Of a DNA stretch of 64,000 nucleotides, positions 1-9,596 are shown in pieces. The DNA comes from Cyclobacteriaceae bacterium. GTDB lineage: Bacteria > Bacteroidota > Bacteroidia > Cytophagales > Cyclobacteriaceae. Under the pieces are notes generated by a model that saw nothing but the letters and a program-made list of their open reading frames with translations, searched no databases and had not been told where the DNA came from. Position 1 is the first letter of the stretch; each line of letters starts with the position of its first letter. A program made the position numbers and the translations under genes. The stretch lies in assembly GCA_028281285.1 (NCBI GenBank), contig JANQKF010000022.1, positions 62,001-126,000 of the forward strand, in the 5' to 3' direction.

Positions 1-2067
1 GCCCGGTCCGAATATTCCGGAAACACCTGCTTCATAGAGAAAGTCATAATCGTTTGGAGGAATGACACCTCCGGCAATCACCATAATGTCATCTCTACCT
101 ATTCGTTTCAGCTCATTTATTAATTGAGGAACTAAGGTTTTGTGTCCTGCAGCCAGACTAGAGGCTCCGATAACATGAACATCGTTTTCTGCAGCCTGCA
201 TGGCAGCTTCCTCTGGGGTTTGGAATAGAGGTCCTATGTCCACATCGAAGCCAAGGTCGGCAAAGCTGGTTGCAATTACTTTAGCCCCCCTGTCATGCCC
301 GTCTTGCCCCATTTTGGCTACCATAATCCTAGGTCTTCGGCCATCAATTTCTGCAAATTGATCGGCCAATCCCCGCGCCTTTATGAAATCTTCGTTTTCT
401 TTCACTTCGTTTGAATATACACCGGAAATCGATCGAATCACAGCCTTGTGTCTTCCGAAAGACTTCTCCATCGCCATGGATATTTCACCCAATGACGCTC
501 TGTCCCGAGCCGCTTGAACAGCCAATTCCAATAAATTACCTTCTCCTGATTCTGCAGCTCTGGTCAATGCATCCAGAGACGCTTCAACCCGGGTGTTGTC
601 CCGTTCTGATCGAAGCTTATTGAGCCTTTCAATTTGGGAATCCCTGACTGCAGTATTGTCAACTTCCAGAAGCTCAATATCCAATTCCTCATCAACCTGG
701 TATCGATTAACACCTACAATAATGTCTTTACCTGAATCTATCCTGGCTTGTTTTCTAGCTGCAGCTTCTTCAATTCGCATTTTTGGAACCCCAGCCTCAA
801 TGGCCTTGGCCATACCCCCTAATTCTTCAACCTCTTCAATAAGAGCCCAGGCCTTTTTCATCAATTGGTCTGTCAGGTATTCTACATAATATGAACCTCC
901 CCATGGATCCACTACATCGGTAATACCAGTTTCCTGCTGCAAGTATTTTTGAGTATTACGGGCAATTTTAGCCGAAAAATCCGTGGGGAGCGCAATGGCT
1001 TCATCCAGCGCGTTGGTATGCAGAGATTGTGTATGCCCTAATGCCGCTGCCAATGCTTCAACACAAGTTCTGGTCACGTTATTGAACGGATCTTGCTCTG
1101 TCAAACTCCAACCTGACGTCTGACAATGTGTTCTCAGTGCCAGCGATTTTGGATTTTTTGGGTCAAATTGTTTGACAATTTTTGCCCAAAGCAATCGACC
1201 TGCCCTCATTTTGGCAATCTCCATAAAGTGGTTCATGCCGATGGCCCAGAAGAATGAGAGTCGAGGTGCAAATGTGTCGATATCCAGCCCTGAGCTTACC
1301 CCGGTTCGCAAGTATTCCAAACCATCGGCCAGCGTATAAGCCAACTCCTGGTCTGCAGTGGCCCCCGCCTCTTGCATATGATAGCCAGAAATACTGATAG
1401 AGTTGAATTTTGGCATATACTTCGAGGTATACTCGAAGATGTCACTAATGATTCTCATGGAAGGAGTAGGCGGGTAGATATAGGTATTGCGAACCATAAA
1501 CTCCTTAAGAATATCGTTTTGGATTGTTCCGCTTAGTTTTTCTTTAGGAACTCCTTGTTCCTCTGCTGCAACGATATAGAATGCCATGATTGGAATTACT
1601 GCTCCATTCATGGTCATGGAAACGGACATTTGATCCAGGGGAATTTGGTCAAACAGAATTTCCATGTCGAGGATCGAATCAATAGCAACTCCTGCTTTTC
1701 CCACGTCCCCAAATACTCTTGGGTGGTCTGAATCATAACCGCGGTGCGTGGCTAGGTCAAATGCTACAGAAAGTCCCTTTTGACCAGCAGCGAGGTTCCT
1801 TCTATAAAATGCATTAGAATCCTCGGCTGTGGAGAAGCCGGCATATTGACGAATTGTCCAGGGGCGCTGTGCGTACATACTACTATAAGGACCCCTGAGG
1901 TAGGGAGGAATTCCAGCAACAAAGTCAAGGTGTTCCACGCTATCCAAGTCAGCCGCAGTAAAGACCGGTTTTACTCTAATGCCTTCAGCCGTTAGCCAAT
2001 CATTATTGAATTCCAACTTTTGGGCAGTCCCTGATAGGGGGTCTATTCCGGAGAAATCTGGCTTCAT
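1..2067 (-). CDS. mutB: Methylmalonyl-CoA mutase large (catalytic) subunit, C-terminus cut by window edge
   Basis: Adenosylcobalamin-dependent isomerisation of methylmalonyl-CoA and succinyl-CoA (propionate metabolism), cytoplasmic, partner of MutA. The frame is open for 689 codons from ATG at 2067 to the window edge, so only about 25 residues of a usual ~714-residue protein are missing. The substrate-binding barrel shows [20 protein letters not shown] near the N-terminus and [20 protein letters not shown] further on. The C-terminal B12-binding fold has the base-off cobalamin motif ([17 protein letters not shown] at about 240-330), then [14 protein letters not shown] and AGGVIP. Its ATG overlaps the mutA stop (ATGA, 2064-2067), with AAAGGAG just before it, so the two subunits are translationally coupled. 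Identity is very secure; only the 3' end is unseen. Confidence 0.97.
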   Translation of the reverse strand, partial: MKPDFSGIDPLSGTAQKLEFNNDWLTAEGIRVKPVFTAADLDSVEHLDFVAGIPPYLRGPYSSMYAQRPWTIRQYAGFSTAEDSNAFYRRNLAAGQKGLSVAFDLATHRGYDSDHPRVFGDVGKAGVAIDSILDMEILFDQIPLDQMSVSMTMNGAVIPIMAFYIVAAEEQGVPKEKLSGTIQNDILKEFMVRNTYIYPPTPSMRIISDIFEYTSKYMPKFNSISISGYHMQEAGATADQELAYTLADGLEYLRTGVSSGLDIDTFAPRLSFFWAIGMNHFMEIAKMRAGRLLWAKIVKQFDPKNPKSLALRTHCQTSGWSLTEQDPFNNVTRTCVEALAAALGHTQSLHTNALDEAIALPTDFSAKIARNTQKYLQQETGITDVVDPWGGSYYVEYLTDQLMKKAWALIEEVEELGGMAKAIEAGVPKMRIEEAAARKQARIDSGKDIIVGVNRYQVDEELDIELLEVDNTAVRDSQIERLNKLRSERDNTRVEASLDALTRAAESGEGNLLELAVQAARDRASLGEISMAMEKSFGRHKAVIRSISGVYSNEVKENEDFIKARGLADQFAEIDGRRPRIMVAKMGQDGHDRGAKVIATSFADLGFDVDIGPLFQTPEEAAMQAAENDVHVIGASSLAAGHKTLVPQLINELKRIGRDDIMVIAGGVIPPNDYDFLYEAGVSGIFGPG

Positions 2068-3206
2068 AACTCCTTTGATTTTAGGTGATCAATAACGGAC
2101 TCTTCCTGGTCCAATTCATTTAATTCAAGAAAGATTGACCATGATTTTCGAATTAACTCGGTAGTCAAGGATTCTATAAAATAGGATCCCGCAGCAGGAT
2201 CAACCACTTTGCCTAAATAGGCTTCATCTTTGAGAATGGAGGAAATATTTCTTGCATTTCGGATCGCAAGATTAGGCTGCTCCTTGAAGGCAGAGTGCAA
2301 TGGTCGAATTAATAATGCATTGCATCCGCCAATTATGGCCGCCATGGCTGATGTGGTAGCCTCCAGAAGATAATTGTATTCATCTTCGGTAGGGCCATTC
2401 CATGAATTGGATGCCGAGAGGATTGAGATTTCCTTTGCTTCAACTTGGGTTCCAAAGCCTTTGAGCATTGAAACCGCCAATGTTCGTAATGCACGTGTTT
2501 TCGCTATTTCAATGAAATAATTTTTACCAAAGCCTACTTCGAATTGAAGGGCTTTGACTATTTCATGAATATTTATGCCGGTAGAAGTTAGCTGTGAAAG
2601 CGTTTTGGAGCCTTTATGCAGAACCTGGGCTAATGAATTGGCAACTCCAAACTGATTTTCCTCCCCCGATAGAGAGACATTGAGTGTTTTGAATGAACCC
2701 AAGCCTTCAATGAATTCAAAGTCAGGCTGCCTTACAAATCCTGTAATCTTGCCTTTATCAATAGTTCCAGAGTCAAGATATTGCTGATATTCATTTAGAA
2801 GGTTTACTTCTGACTCAAATGAAACCGAACAATATTCCATTTGGATATCCTTCAAGAGTGTGTTGAAATTCGGCAGACCTTTCACCTGAAAAACCAGCCC
2901 ATCAGCTCCAGAATTGAGTGCCTCAAGTGCTGAAGCATTGGCAGTTGATTCCTGATCAACTACGATTAATTGATAGTTCACCCAATGCCGCGCCCCATAA
3001 AGGTGAGGTTGGGTAGTGAATGCACCATTTTGTCGATAGCCAATTTGAGGGGTAATATCTTCAGCTGTGTAGATGGGTTCTCCAATCAATCCTTGATGAT
3101 TCCAAAGCAAATCTTCGTATGCCTTTCCTCTCAGATCGGCAACAATTTTTGCTTTCCATTCAGCCTTATTAGTCTTAGAAAATTCTTTGAGAAGGTTTGG
3201 TCCCAT
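2064..3206 (-). CDS. mutA: Methylmalonyl-CoA mutase small subunit (short form)
   Basis: Non-catalytic partner of the mutase heterodimer; first gene of the mutA-mutB operon, overlapping mutB by 4 bases. The protein (380 residues) shows the barrel family signatures [17 protein letters not shown] and [13 protein letters not shown]. It ends shortly after the barrel and has no cobalamin-fold domain, whereas classical small subunits (about 600 residues) keep a degenerate copy of that fold. I see no frameshift: the stop is in the overlap with mutB, so the short form looks genuine. The ATG at 3206 lies about 20 bases below a clear TAnnTTTG promoter element. The role follows from the family; the effect of the missing domain on heterodimer packing is unknown. 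Confidence 0.93.
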   Translation of the reverse strand: MGPNLLKEFSKTNKAEWKAKIVADLRGKAYEDLLWNHQGLIGEPIYTAEDITPQIGYRQNGAFTTQPHLYGARHWVNYQLIVVDQESTANASALEALNSGADGLVFQVKGLPNFNTLLKDIQMEYCSVSFESEVNLLNEYQQYLDSGTIDKGKITGFVRQPDFEFIEGLGSFKTLNVSLSGEENQFGVANSLAQVLHKGSKTLSQLTSTGINIHEIVKALQFEVGFGKNYFIEIAKTRALRTLAVSMLKGFGTQVEAKEISILSASNSWNGPTEDEYNYLLEATTSAMAAIIGGCNALLIRPLHSAFKEQPNLAIRNARNISSILKDEAYLGKVVDPAAGSYFIESLTTELIRKSWSIFLELNELDQEESVIDHLKSKEL

Positions 3207-3225
3207 TTCAAATTTCTTGAGGTCA

Positions 3226-3233
3226 CAAAAGTA
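3226..3233 (-). promoter_or_regulatory. Bacteroidota -7 promoter element for mutAB
   Basis: On the minus strand this reads TACTTTTG, an exact match to the Bacteroidota -7 consensus TAnnTTTG. It is 20 bases upstream of the mutA ATG, giving a very short leader. No well-spaced -33 TTG was found, so confidence is moderate. Confidence 0.5.
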
Positions 3234-3455
3234 AGATTTTTAGACTCAATTTTTGTTGATGATCAATTTGCAAACTGAAAAATTTAGGCAATTGTTGCTT
3301 AATTTGATGAGCAGCGGCATGTAAAATGAAGTAGTCAAATTATTTTTTCGGAAAGCGTGAAGAACGGCTTTCATGTTCATTTTATTTTTCCCATTTTTGT
3401 CTACCCTCCCAAAAATGACGAGGGTATTTTTTTCCAGTTTACTTGATCGAATTTA

Positions 3456-4874
3456 ATGGTTAAAGATGGCGTTTCAGTGTGGGAAGACTGCCTCCAGTTT
3501 ATCAGGGGGCAAGTCGGAGAGCAAAGTTTCAAGACTTGGTTCGAACCCATCAAACCCATAAGTCTCGTTGACCATGTTCTAACAATACAGGTACCCAGTC
3601 AATTTTTCTATGAATATCTCGAAGAACATTATGTGCATGTATTGAGACAGGTGATATTCAATGAGTTGGGTCCTGAAGGAAGATTGGAATATTCGGTTAT
3701 TGTAGATAGCGGTAGCGTGAGAAATCAACCCTATGTGGTTACACTACCGAATCAAAATCAAAACAAATGGGATAAAAAAGGAGCTTCTGATCCGACCATC
3801 AGTAACCCCTTTGAAATGCCTTCATTGGAAGCCGAATCTCGATATTCAAATCTCAATCCCAACTACGATTTCGATAATTACATTGAAGGAGATTGTAATC
3901 GATTGGCAAGATCGGCAGGTTTAGCGGTTGCCCAAAAACCGGGAGTTACCTCTTTTAATCCGTTAATGATTTATGGCGGTGTAGGGCTCGGTAAGACCCA
4001 TTTGGTGCAAGCCATCGGGAATAGGGTGAGCAACGACAACAAGAATAACTTTGTGTTGTACGTGTCATCGGAAAAGTTCACAACACAATTCACCGATGCC
4101 ATTAAGAATAATAGTATTCAAAGCTTTACTAACTTTTATCTTCAAGTCGACACTTTGCTGATTGACGATGTTCAGTTTTTCGCAGGCAAGGAGAAGACGC
4201 AAGAGATGTTCTTCCACATTTTCAATCATCTGCATCAAAATGGCAGACAGATTGTAATGTCAAGTGATCGACCTCCAAGGGATTTAAAGGGACTTCAAGA
4301 TCGACTGCTATCGCGATTCAAGTGGGGATTAACGGCAGATTTGCAGATGCCTGACTTTGAAACCAGGATGGCCATTATCTCTCGCAAAATGCAGTCAGAC
4401 GGTATATTTATTCCTGATGATGTAGTGGAGTATTTAGCGTATAGTGTAGATACCAATGTTCGCGAACTTGAAGGTGTGTTAATCTCTTTAATTGCTCACG
4501 CCACACTGAATAAGACAGATATTAACCTGGAACTTGCGAAGCAGACTTTGAAGAACATTGTTCATGACATTGAGTCAGAGGTTGGCGTAGATTATATCCA
4601 AAAGACTGTAGGAGAGTACTTTCAGATCAGCGTTGAGGATCTCAAGGATAAAACCAGGAAGAAAGAAATTGTAATCGCACGTCAGGTGGCGATGTATCTC
4701 TGTAAAGAATACACCAATCATTCCTTGAAATCGATAGGTTATCATTTTGGAGGGCGTGATCACTCTACTGTTATTCACGCAGTACAATCCGTCAATGATA
4801 TGATGGAATACGACTCAAAATTTGCTCATCAGATAGAGGAGTTGAAGAAGAAAATGAGAATGAAATCAGTATAA
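3456..4874 (+). CDS. dnaA: Chromosomal replication initiator DnaA
   Basis: Replication initiator ATPase that binds DnaA boxes and opens the origin. The 472 residues carry the four expected domains: an N-terminal interaction domain (about 1-85), a short linker, an AAA+ domain with Walker A GGVGLGKTHL at about residue 173 and Walker B LLIDDVQF, and the C-terminal helix-turn-helix with the signature GGRDHSTVIHAVQSV. The length is typical. The ATG at 3456 leads into WEDCLQFIRGQVGEQSFKTW, the usual domain I opening. It is divergent from mutAB. There is no dnaN or recF next door and no cluster of TTATCCACA boxes beside it, so the gene does not appear to sit at the origin here, which is common in this phylum. 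Confidence 0.98.
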   Translation: MVKDGVSVWEDCLQFIRGQVGEQSFKTWFEPIKPISLVDHVLTIQVPSQFFYEYLEEHYVHVLRQVIFNELGPEGRLEYSVIVDSGSVRNQPYVVTLPNQNQNKWDKKGASDPTISNPFEMPSLEAESRYSNLNPNYDFDNYIEGDCNRLARSAGLAVAQKPGVTSFNPLMIYGGVGLGKTHLVQAIGNRVSNDNKNNFVLYVSSEKFTTQFTDAIKNNSIQSFTNFYLQVDTLLIDDVQFFAGKEKTQEMFFHIFNHLHQNGRQIVMSSDRPPRDLKGLQDRLLSRFKWGLTADLQMPDFETRMAIISRKMQSDGIFIPDDVVEYLAYSVDTNVRELEGVLISLIAHATLNKTDINLELAKQTLKNIVHDIESEVGVDYIQKTVGEYFQISVEDLKDKTRKKEIVIARQVAMYLCKEYTNHSLKSIGYHFGGRDHSTVIHAVQSVNDMMEYDSKFAHQIEELKKKMRMKSV

Positions 4875-4875
4875 A

Positions 4876-4901
4876 AAAAGAGGAGCAACTGCTCCTCTTT
4901 T
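4876..4901. terminator. Bidirectional terminator hairpin after dnaA
   Basis: GAGGAGCA (4880-4887) and TGCTCCTC (4890-4897) form a perfect stem, flanked by AAAA on the left and TTTTC on the right. It starts two bases after the dnaA stop and lies between two convergent genes, so the A/T flanks can serve both directions. Confidence 0.85.
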
Positions 4902-4919
4902 CATTTTTACAATTACCGC

Positions 4920-5507
4920 TTAACGGATTTCCACCTTATGTAGAAATTCTTTTCCGAGTACTTCGAGTTTAATGAAGTAGTTTCCTTTGCCAACCTTTGA
5001 AAAGTCATAGCTTCTATTGAAATCGTTGCTTGCAATTGATTCGTCAATGAAGACATATGACTTGTTATCGAATATGGAAAGGTGAGCAGACTCTACTTCT
5101 TCATTAAAAAAGATGCGAGCAATTCCCTCTTCTAATTTCACTATCGGTTTTTGAATACTTATATAAGATTCCGGTTGTAGAATCACTCCTACTTTAGAGA
5201 CTTGTAGTCCAACTACACTATACCTCGAACTGTCTTCGACCTCTACAAAATAGATCCCTGCCTTTAACTGACTTAAATCAAATTGTTTATGGAAGCCTGT
5301 TTCATTCGAATAAGTTTCAGAGTGCAATACCGCCCCTCTTTGGGTAGTAAGACGCACGCTGGCTGAAGCTAAACCGTTTACTTTCAATTGTATCTGTTTG
5401 GCCGATACAGTTTCGACATTCATTACGGGATCAAATTGACCTGCAAAACCGAATGTTGCCACCATGACCATCATGGCCGCAACGATTGTTCTTCTTAGAG
5501 TTTTCAT
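4920..5507 (-). CDS. Small secreted protein with two sorting-domain-like beta repeats
   Basis: A 195-residue exported protein of unknown role. A signal peptide (MKTLRRTIVAAMMVMVATFGFAGQ, residues 1-24) is followed by two similar beta-sandwich-like halves, ending in LSQLKAGIYFVEVE and FSKVGKGNYFIKLEVLGKEF. These endings look like the type A sorting domain of type IX secretion cargo, but here there is little else in the protein. The start at 5507 is preferred over one 23 codons upstream: it begins the signal peptide, follows AAGGA, and the promoter at 5545-5573 lies inside the longer version. It is convergent with dnaA. It could be a periplasmic or surface adaptor rather than a cargo; no enzymatic motif is visible. 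Confidence 0.75.
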   Translation of the reverse strand: MKTLRRTIVAAMMVMVATFGFAGQFDPVMNVETVSAKQIQLKVNGLASASVRLTTQRGAVLHSETYSNETGFHKQFDLSQLKAGIYFVEVEDSSRYSVVGLQVSKVGVILQPESYISIQKPIVKLEEGIARIFFNEEVESAHLSIFDNKSYVFIDESIASNDFNRSYDFSKVGKGNYFIKLEVLGKEFLHKVEIR

Positions 5508-5544
5508 GTCCTTATAATTCTTTAGATGAAAAATAATTACATGA

Positions 5545-5573
5545 CAAAGGTATGGCTGGTCTTCAAGTTCAAA
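5545..5573 (-). promoter_or_regulatory. Bacteroidota promoter (-33 TTTG, -7 TACCTTTG)
   Basis: Minus-strand TTTG (5570-5573), 17 bases, then TACCTTTG (5545-5552), matching TTTG-N17-TAnnTTTG. It lies about 38 bases before the preferred start of the secreted protein gene and supports that start. Confidence 0.7.
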
Positions 5574-5717
5574 CACATGAGTTTTGGCTAAAAAATGTTG
5601 TTAATTAACCATTTTAAAACTCTAACTTTACAATTAGGTTAATATAGAACATTATCTAATCAACAGAGAACAGAATAATTGGAACCCACAGGCCTAATTT
5701 TACATTGTATTGTGGCT

Positions 5718-6608
5718 ATGGAAGAGAAAGCGCTAAAAACAAAACCATCATTAGAGCAGATCAGTCCTGCCTTTGGTAGTTCCTTTTTGATCAGACAATA
5801 TTCTGATGCTTGTAATGGAGAGAAGGCCGATTGGCATTTTCACCCTGAATTAGAATTGATTTATGTCAATGGTGGCAGTGGGAGACGACATATTGGTCAG
5901 CATCTTGGTTATTTTAATGATGGTGATTTGATCCTGATTGGATCGGATTTGCCCCATTATGGATTCACCGATAGACTGACAGGAAATAAACTGGAGACTG
6001 TAGTTCAAATGCGTGAGGACTTTCTGGGTGAAAGATTCTTTGACATTCCCGAAATGGCTCCCGTAAAACGGCTACTGGAATTGGCCAAGAAAGGTATTTC
6101 TTTCCATGGAGAAATCAAGGACAGAGTCGGTGCCAAGATTGAAGAATTGTTGACCCTGGATCAATACGACCGCTTGTTGGGACTTCTTAATGTGTTAAAA
6201 GAATTAGCCAATTCCGAAGAGTACACCGTATTGAATGCTCAAGGTGTAGCTTTGGCCATTGACTCAAAGGACAATGATCGTATGAATAAGGTTTACCAAT
6301 TTATCAGAGATCATTTTCAGGAACATATCTCCTTGGATGAGATTGCCGATGAAGTAAGTATGACTGTTCCTGCCTTTTGCCGCTACTTCAAGAAAATCTC
6401 GAAAAAAACCTTTACGCATTTTGTAAATGAGTTCCGGGTGGTTCATGCTTCAAAACTTCTTGCAGAATCATCTAAGAGCATCACCGATATCAGCTTTGAG
6501 AGTGGTTTCAGTAACTTCTCCCACTTTAATAAACAATTCAAGCTATACACGGGCAAAACTCCATCCGCTTATCGTAATTCCTTTAAGCGGGTAATATCTC
6601 CGGATTGA
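5718..6608 (+). CDS. AraC-family transcriptional regulator with cupin sensor domain
   Basis: DNA-binding regulator of 296 residues. The N-terminal part (about 30-110) is cupin-like, with WHFHPELELIYVNGGSGRRHIG and the DLILIGSDLPHYG turn typical of sugar- or metabolite-sensing AraC proteins. The C-terminal ~100 residues hold the two helix-turn-helix units, with ISLDEIADEVSMTVPAFCRYF and ITDISFESGFSNFSHFNKQF. The start is placed at ATG 5718; a TTG 13 codons upstream is possible but adds no recognisable sequence. It is convergent with the HtrA gene, leaving only three bases between stops. No catabolic target operon is adjacent, so the ligand and regulon cannot be told. Confidence 0.9.
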   Translation: MEEKALKTKPSLEQISPAFGSSFLIRQYSDACNGEKADWHFHPELELIYVNGGSGRRHIGQHLGYFNDGDLILIGSDLPHYGFTDRLTGNKLETVVQMREDFLGERFFDIPEMAPVKRLLELAKKGISFHGEIKDRVGAKIEELLTLDQYDRLLGLLNVLKELANSEEYTVLNAQGVALAIDSKDNDRMNKVYQFIRDHFQEHISLDEIADEVSMTVPAFCRYFKKISKKTFTHFVNEFRVVHASKLLAESSKSITDISFESGFSNFSHFNKQFKLYTGKTPSAYRNSFKRVISPD

Positions 6609-6611
6609 TTA

Positions 6612-8081
6612 TTACCTAAAAATGTATCTCTTGGTGTCAGATCGGCCTTTATTGTCGATAATGTCAATATAAATTCTACCCGAATACTGCTCAATATACC
6701 TTGCCACAGCGGCAGGATCAGCAGCCCATCTTCTATTGATGGCAGAGATTATATATCCTTCTTTTAGGTCTTCTAGTTTGCGGAGAAACCCTGAACGAGG
6801 ATCTATTTTGGTGATTTTAACACCATATTTTAAATCGTATCGGTCAAGCTCTGCCTGAGTGAGTTTTCTCAATTCCGCACCCAGAAAATCGGAGAAAAAG
6901 ATATCATCCTCATTCAATCCTGATTCTGCATCAAGGATGTCAGTATTTCCGAAAACATTCTCGAGTACAAGACTGGATTCGTAAGATCTCCGATTTCGTT
7001 CATACTGGATTGCGATTTCATCTCCAGGAGACAGTGCACTAAGGTACTCATCGAAGGCGGCCTTGTTATTGAGGACTTTGTTGTTGATTTTTACCAAGAC
7101 ATCTCCTGATTCCAAGCCTGCTCTGTCAGCGGCACTTCCTTTCCTGACAGATTCGATTAAAACGCCCTTTAGGTCCTTGAGTCCTTCTCTCTTGGCTACA
7201 TCTTCGGTTATGTCAACCAGCTCGGCACCGGTAAAAGCTTTCTGTACAAACTTGTACTTCTTCAAGTCTTCCACAATCTTCACCACAACATCAGAGGGTA
7301 CAGCAAATCCGTAACCTGCGTAAGATCCTGTTCGGGTGATGATTGATGTGTTTATTCCAACTAATTCACCTTCGGTATTGACCAAAGCACCGCCACTATT
7401 ACCAGGGTTGATGGCAGCGTCTGTTTGAATATAAAGTTCAATAGGGAAGTTTTCTCTGATGGAATTTGACTCACTACCTATGGCAGAAACAATTCCCGCT
7501 GTCACGGTCGAGGTAAGGTTGAACGGATTACCTACTGCTAATACCCAATCACCTACGGCTACATCTGAGCTTTGAGCTATATCTATTGCGGGCAAATCAT
7601 TCGCATTAACCTTTAGAACAGCGATATCCATTTTGGGATCAGTACCAATCAACTCCGCTTTGTAGCTTCTCTTCTCATGCATGACCTCCACTTCGTCAGC
7701 TCCTTGAATTACATGATTGTTGGTTATGATATAGCCGTCAGATGAGTAAATCACTCCAGAACCCGACCCGGTAACCACCTCAGAACCTGTCCTTCCTCTT
7801 CCAAACAATTGATCCATGAATGAGTAGCTGCGTTGATTTCGTCTGATGTTTTTGATATACACCACACTGCTCACAGAACGAGCAGCGGCATCTCTGAAGT
7901 TGACGGGCCCTGCTGCCAGGTTATCGACATTTCTCTCCGGGCGCTCAAAGTTGACATTTTGAAATGCAGGAACTTCCCTGATTATTTCTGTTGGTGCCGG
8001 ACCGATAAATTCTTGATAAATAAAGGCGCCACCAAGTCCGGCTATTAATGCAATAACGATCGTTTTTAATGTGCTTCTCAT
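6612..8081 (-). CDS. HtrA/Do-like periplasmic serine protease
   Basis: Envelope quality-control protease/chaperone of 489 residues. An N-terminal membrane anchor (about 5-24, TIVIALIAGLGGAFIYQEF) is followed by a trypsin-like domain. The catalytic triad is H123 (TNNHVIQGADEVEV), D152 (DPKMDIAVLKV) and S229 (NPGNSGGALV). PDZ1 lies at about 290-385 (KGSAADRAGLESGDVLVKIN) and PDZ2 fills the C-terminus (about 400-489). The anchor is followed by a linker rather than a cleavage site, so it may stay inner-membrane bound, like DegS. In this neighbourhood (rseP, lon and hslU follow within 10 kb) it belongs to a proteostasis block. A TAAGTTTG element about 95 bases upstream may be its promoter. Confidence 0.95.
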   Translation of the reverse strand: MRSTLKTIVIALIAGLGGAFIYQEFIGPAPTEIIREVPAFQNVNFERPERNVDNLAAGPVNFRDAAARSVSSVVYIKNIRRNQRSYSFMDQLFGRGRTGSEVVTGSGSGVIYSSDGYIITNNHVIQGADEVEVMHEKRSYKAELIGTDPKMDIAVLKVNANDLPAIDIAQSSDVAVGDWVLAVGNPFNLTSTVTAGIVSAIGSESNSIRENFPIELYIQTDAAINPGNSGGALVNTEGELVGINTSIITRTGSYAGYGFAVPSDVVVKIVEDLKKYKFVQKAFTGAELVDITEDVAKREGLKDLKGVLIESVRKGSAADRAGLESGDVLVKINNKVLNNKAAFDEYLSALSPGDEIAIQYERNRRSYESSLVLENVFGNTDILDAESGLNEDDIFFSDFLGAELRKLTQAELDRYDLKYGVKITKIDPRSGFLRKLEDLKEGYIISAINRRWAADPAAVARYIEQYSGRIYIDIIDNKGRSDTKRYIFR

Positions 8082-8269
8082 TCCCTAATCACATTTGTTT
8101 ATTCATGTAACTCAAAAAGCGTGCAAAATTGTTCAGATGTTCAATTTGTCAGTCTTAATCGCTTTTCAACCTATCAAACTTACGAATGCCGTCACGGATG
8201 GGGTTCTTTCTGATTGTTAATTAAGGTTAAAATGGTGACATGGTGGAAGAAGACCTTTTTTGAGAGAAA

Positions 8270-8301
8270 TTGACATCGGGGATGCAAAAAAACTATCTTT
8301 G
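8270..8301 (+). promoter_or_regulatory. Bacteroidota promoter for ispC-rseP
   Basis: TTG (8270-8272, inside ATTGACA) is followed after 21 bases by TATCTTTG (8294-8301), an exact TAnnTTTG element. The expected transcript start is near 8308, giving a leader of about 125 bases before the ispC GTG, long enough to hold the small frame at 8378. Confidence 0.7.
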
Positions 8302-8377
8302 CACCCGTTGGGAATTAGGTCCTTTTAAACACACCAATTGCCATTCGATTCGCATTTAGAATTTGCGGAACAAACTA

Positions 8378-8422
8378 ATGACAGAAAAACAGGTTAGTAA
8401 TTGGTTGGCAACCATCAAATAA
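8378..8422 (+). CDS. Possible 14-residue leader peptide upstream of ispC
   Basis: ATG-initiated frame MTEKQVSNWLATIK, ending TAA at 8420-8422, ten bases before the ispC GTG and inside the predicted ispC leader. It has no run of one amino acid that would suggest classical attenuation. It may instead reinitiate or shield the ispC start. It may equally be a chance frame; there is no comparative support from this window alone. Confidence 0.25.
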   Translation: MTEKQVSNWLATIK

Positions 8423-8432
8423 TAGTCCTTTA

Positions 8433-9596
8433 GTGGAGGATTCTCAAAAAAAGAAAATAGCAATTTTAGGTTCTACCGGTTCCATTGGAACTCAGGCATT
8501 GGAGGTGATATCCTCACATTCCGAACGCTTTGAAGCTTCTGTGTTGACTGCTCAGAATAACTTTGAATTGCTTATTCAACAATCCAAAATATTCAAGCCA
8601 AATGCTGTGGTGATCGTCAACGATGATCATTACGAAAAGGTGTTTGATGCACTTGATCCATTTGATATCAAGGTGTATTCTGGAATTAATGCCTTGAACT
8701 CAGTGGTGCAAATGGAGGAAGTGGACTTGGTGATTACCGCCCTAGTAGGTTATGCTGGTCTCCAACCTACTATAAAGGCAATTGAGGCGGGTAAAAATAT
8801 CGGCTTGGCTAATAAGGAAACCCTGGTTGTTGCTGGTGAGTTGATTACAGGTTTGGCAAAAGAGAATAGAGTTAACATCTATCCGGTTGATTCTGAACAT
8901 TCTGCCATTTTTCAATGCATTGTAGGGGAGTTTCACAACAGAATTGAGAAAATTTACCTGACTGCATCTGGCGGTCCGTTCAGGGGAAAAGACCGGGAGT
9001 TTCTCGCGAATGTTACTAAGGAGCAGGCACTTAAACACCCAAATTGGGATATGGGTGCCAAAGTGACGATCGACTCGGCCAGTCTGATGAATAAGGGGTT
9101 GGAGGTAATTGAGGCGAAATGGTTGTTTGGTTTGAAACCGGAACAGATTGATGTCATCGTACATCCACAATCCATTATTCACTCGATAGTGCAATTTGAA
9201 GATGGAAGTATGAAAGCACAAATGGGACTTCCGGATATGAAATTGCCAATTCAGTTTGCAATGACCTATCCCGATCGTTACAGATCGGATTTTCCTAGAT
9301 TTGACTTTTTGAATTACCCTCAGCTTACTTTTGAGAAGCCGGATATGAATACATTTCCAAATTTGGGTTTGGCATTTGAGGCAATGAATCAAGGGGGAAA
9401 TATGCCTTGTATACTCAATGCAGCAAACGAAATCGCGGTTGATAGTTTTTTAAATGATAAAGTCGGATTTTTGCGCATGTCGGATATTGTCCATGAGTGT
9501 ATGCAAAGCATATCTTTTTTGAAAAATCCTACGTATGAGGACTATGTCCTGACGGATCAAGAAACACGAATTAAAGCATTAGAATATATTAATTAA
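8433..9596 (+). CDS. ispC: 1-deoxy-D-xylulose 5-phosphate reductoisomerase
   Basis: Second enzyme of the MEP isoprenoid pathway: NADPH-dependent conversion of DXP to 2-C-methyl-D-erythritol 4-phosphate. At 387 residues it has a normal length. The NADPH-binding start KKIAILGSTGSIGTQALEVI, the metal/substrate region PVDSEHSAIFQC, and ASGGPFRG with TIDSASLMNKGLEVIEA are all present. The start is a GTG at 8433: the family's conserved Gly-rich strand begins only nine residues later and there is no in-frame ATG nearby. The stop overlaps the rseP start (TAATG), an ispC-rseP coupling common in bacteria. Confidence 0.97.
   Translation: MEDSQKKKIAILGSTGSIGTQALEVISSHSERFEASVLTAQNNFELLIQQSKIFKPNAVVIVNDDHYEKVFDALDPFDIKVYSGINALNSVVQMEEVDLVITALVGYAGLQPTIKAIEAGKNIGLANKETLVVAGELITGLAKENRVNIYPVDSEHSAIFQCIVGEFHNRIEKIYLTASGGPFRGKDREFLANVTKEQALKHPNWDMGAKVTIDSASLMNKGLEVIEAKWLFGLKPEQIDVIVHPQSIIHSIVQFEDGSMKAQMGLPDMKLPIQFAMTYPDRYRSDFPRFDFLNYPQLTFEKPDMNTFPNLGLAFEAMNQGGNMPCILNAANEIAVDSFLNDKVGFLRMSDIVHECMQSISFLKNPTYEDYVLTDQETRIKALEYIN

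Larger units (their letters stand above)
8082..8432. other. Divergent intergenic region between htrA-like gene and ispC
   Basis: This 351-base gap holds a candidate minus-strand -7 element TAAGTTTG (plus-strand 8175-8182) for the HtrA gene, a good plus-strand promoter (8270-8301), and a 14-codon open frame (8378-8422) before ispC. No RNA gene or longer coding frame was recognised. Confidence 0.6.

Noticed and set aside
3207-3455. Possible replication origin beside dnaA
   Set aside because: No cluster of TTATCCACA-type boxes or AT-rich 13-mer array was found; the only clear box noticed (near 30400) is inside a coding region.
3207-3455. Possible cobalamin riboswitch before mutAB
   Set aside because: The promoter element lies only 20 bases from the mutA start, leaving no room for a structured leader.
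8742-9392. 216-codon antisense frame inside ispC
   Set aside because: The plus-strand frame is an unambiguous ispC; the antisense frame has no signal, motif or own promoter and follows from codon bias.
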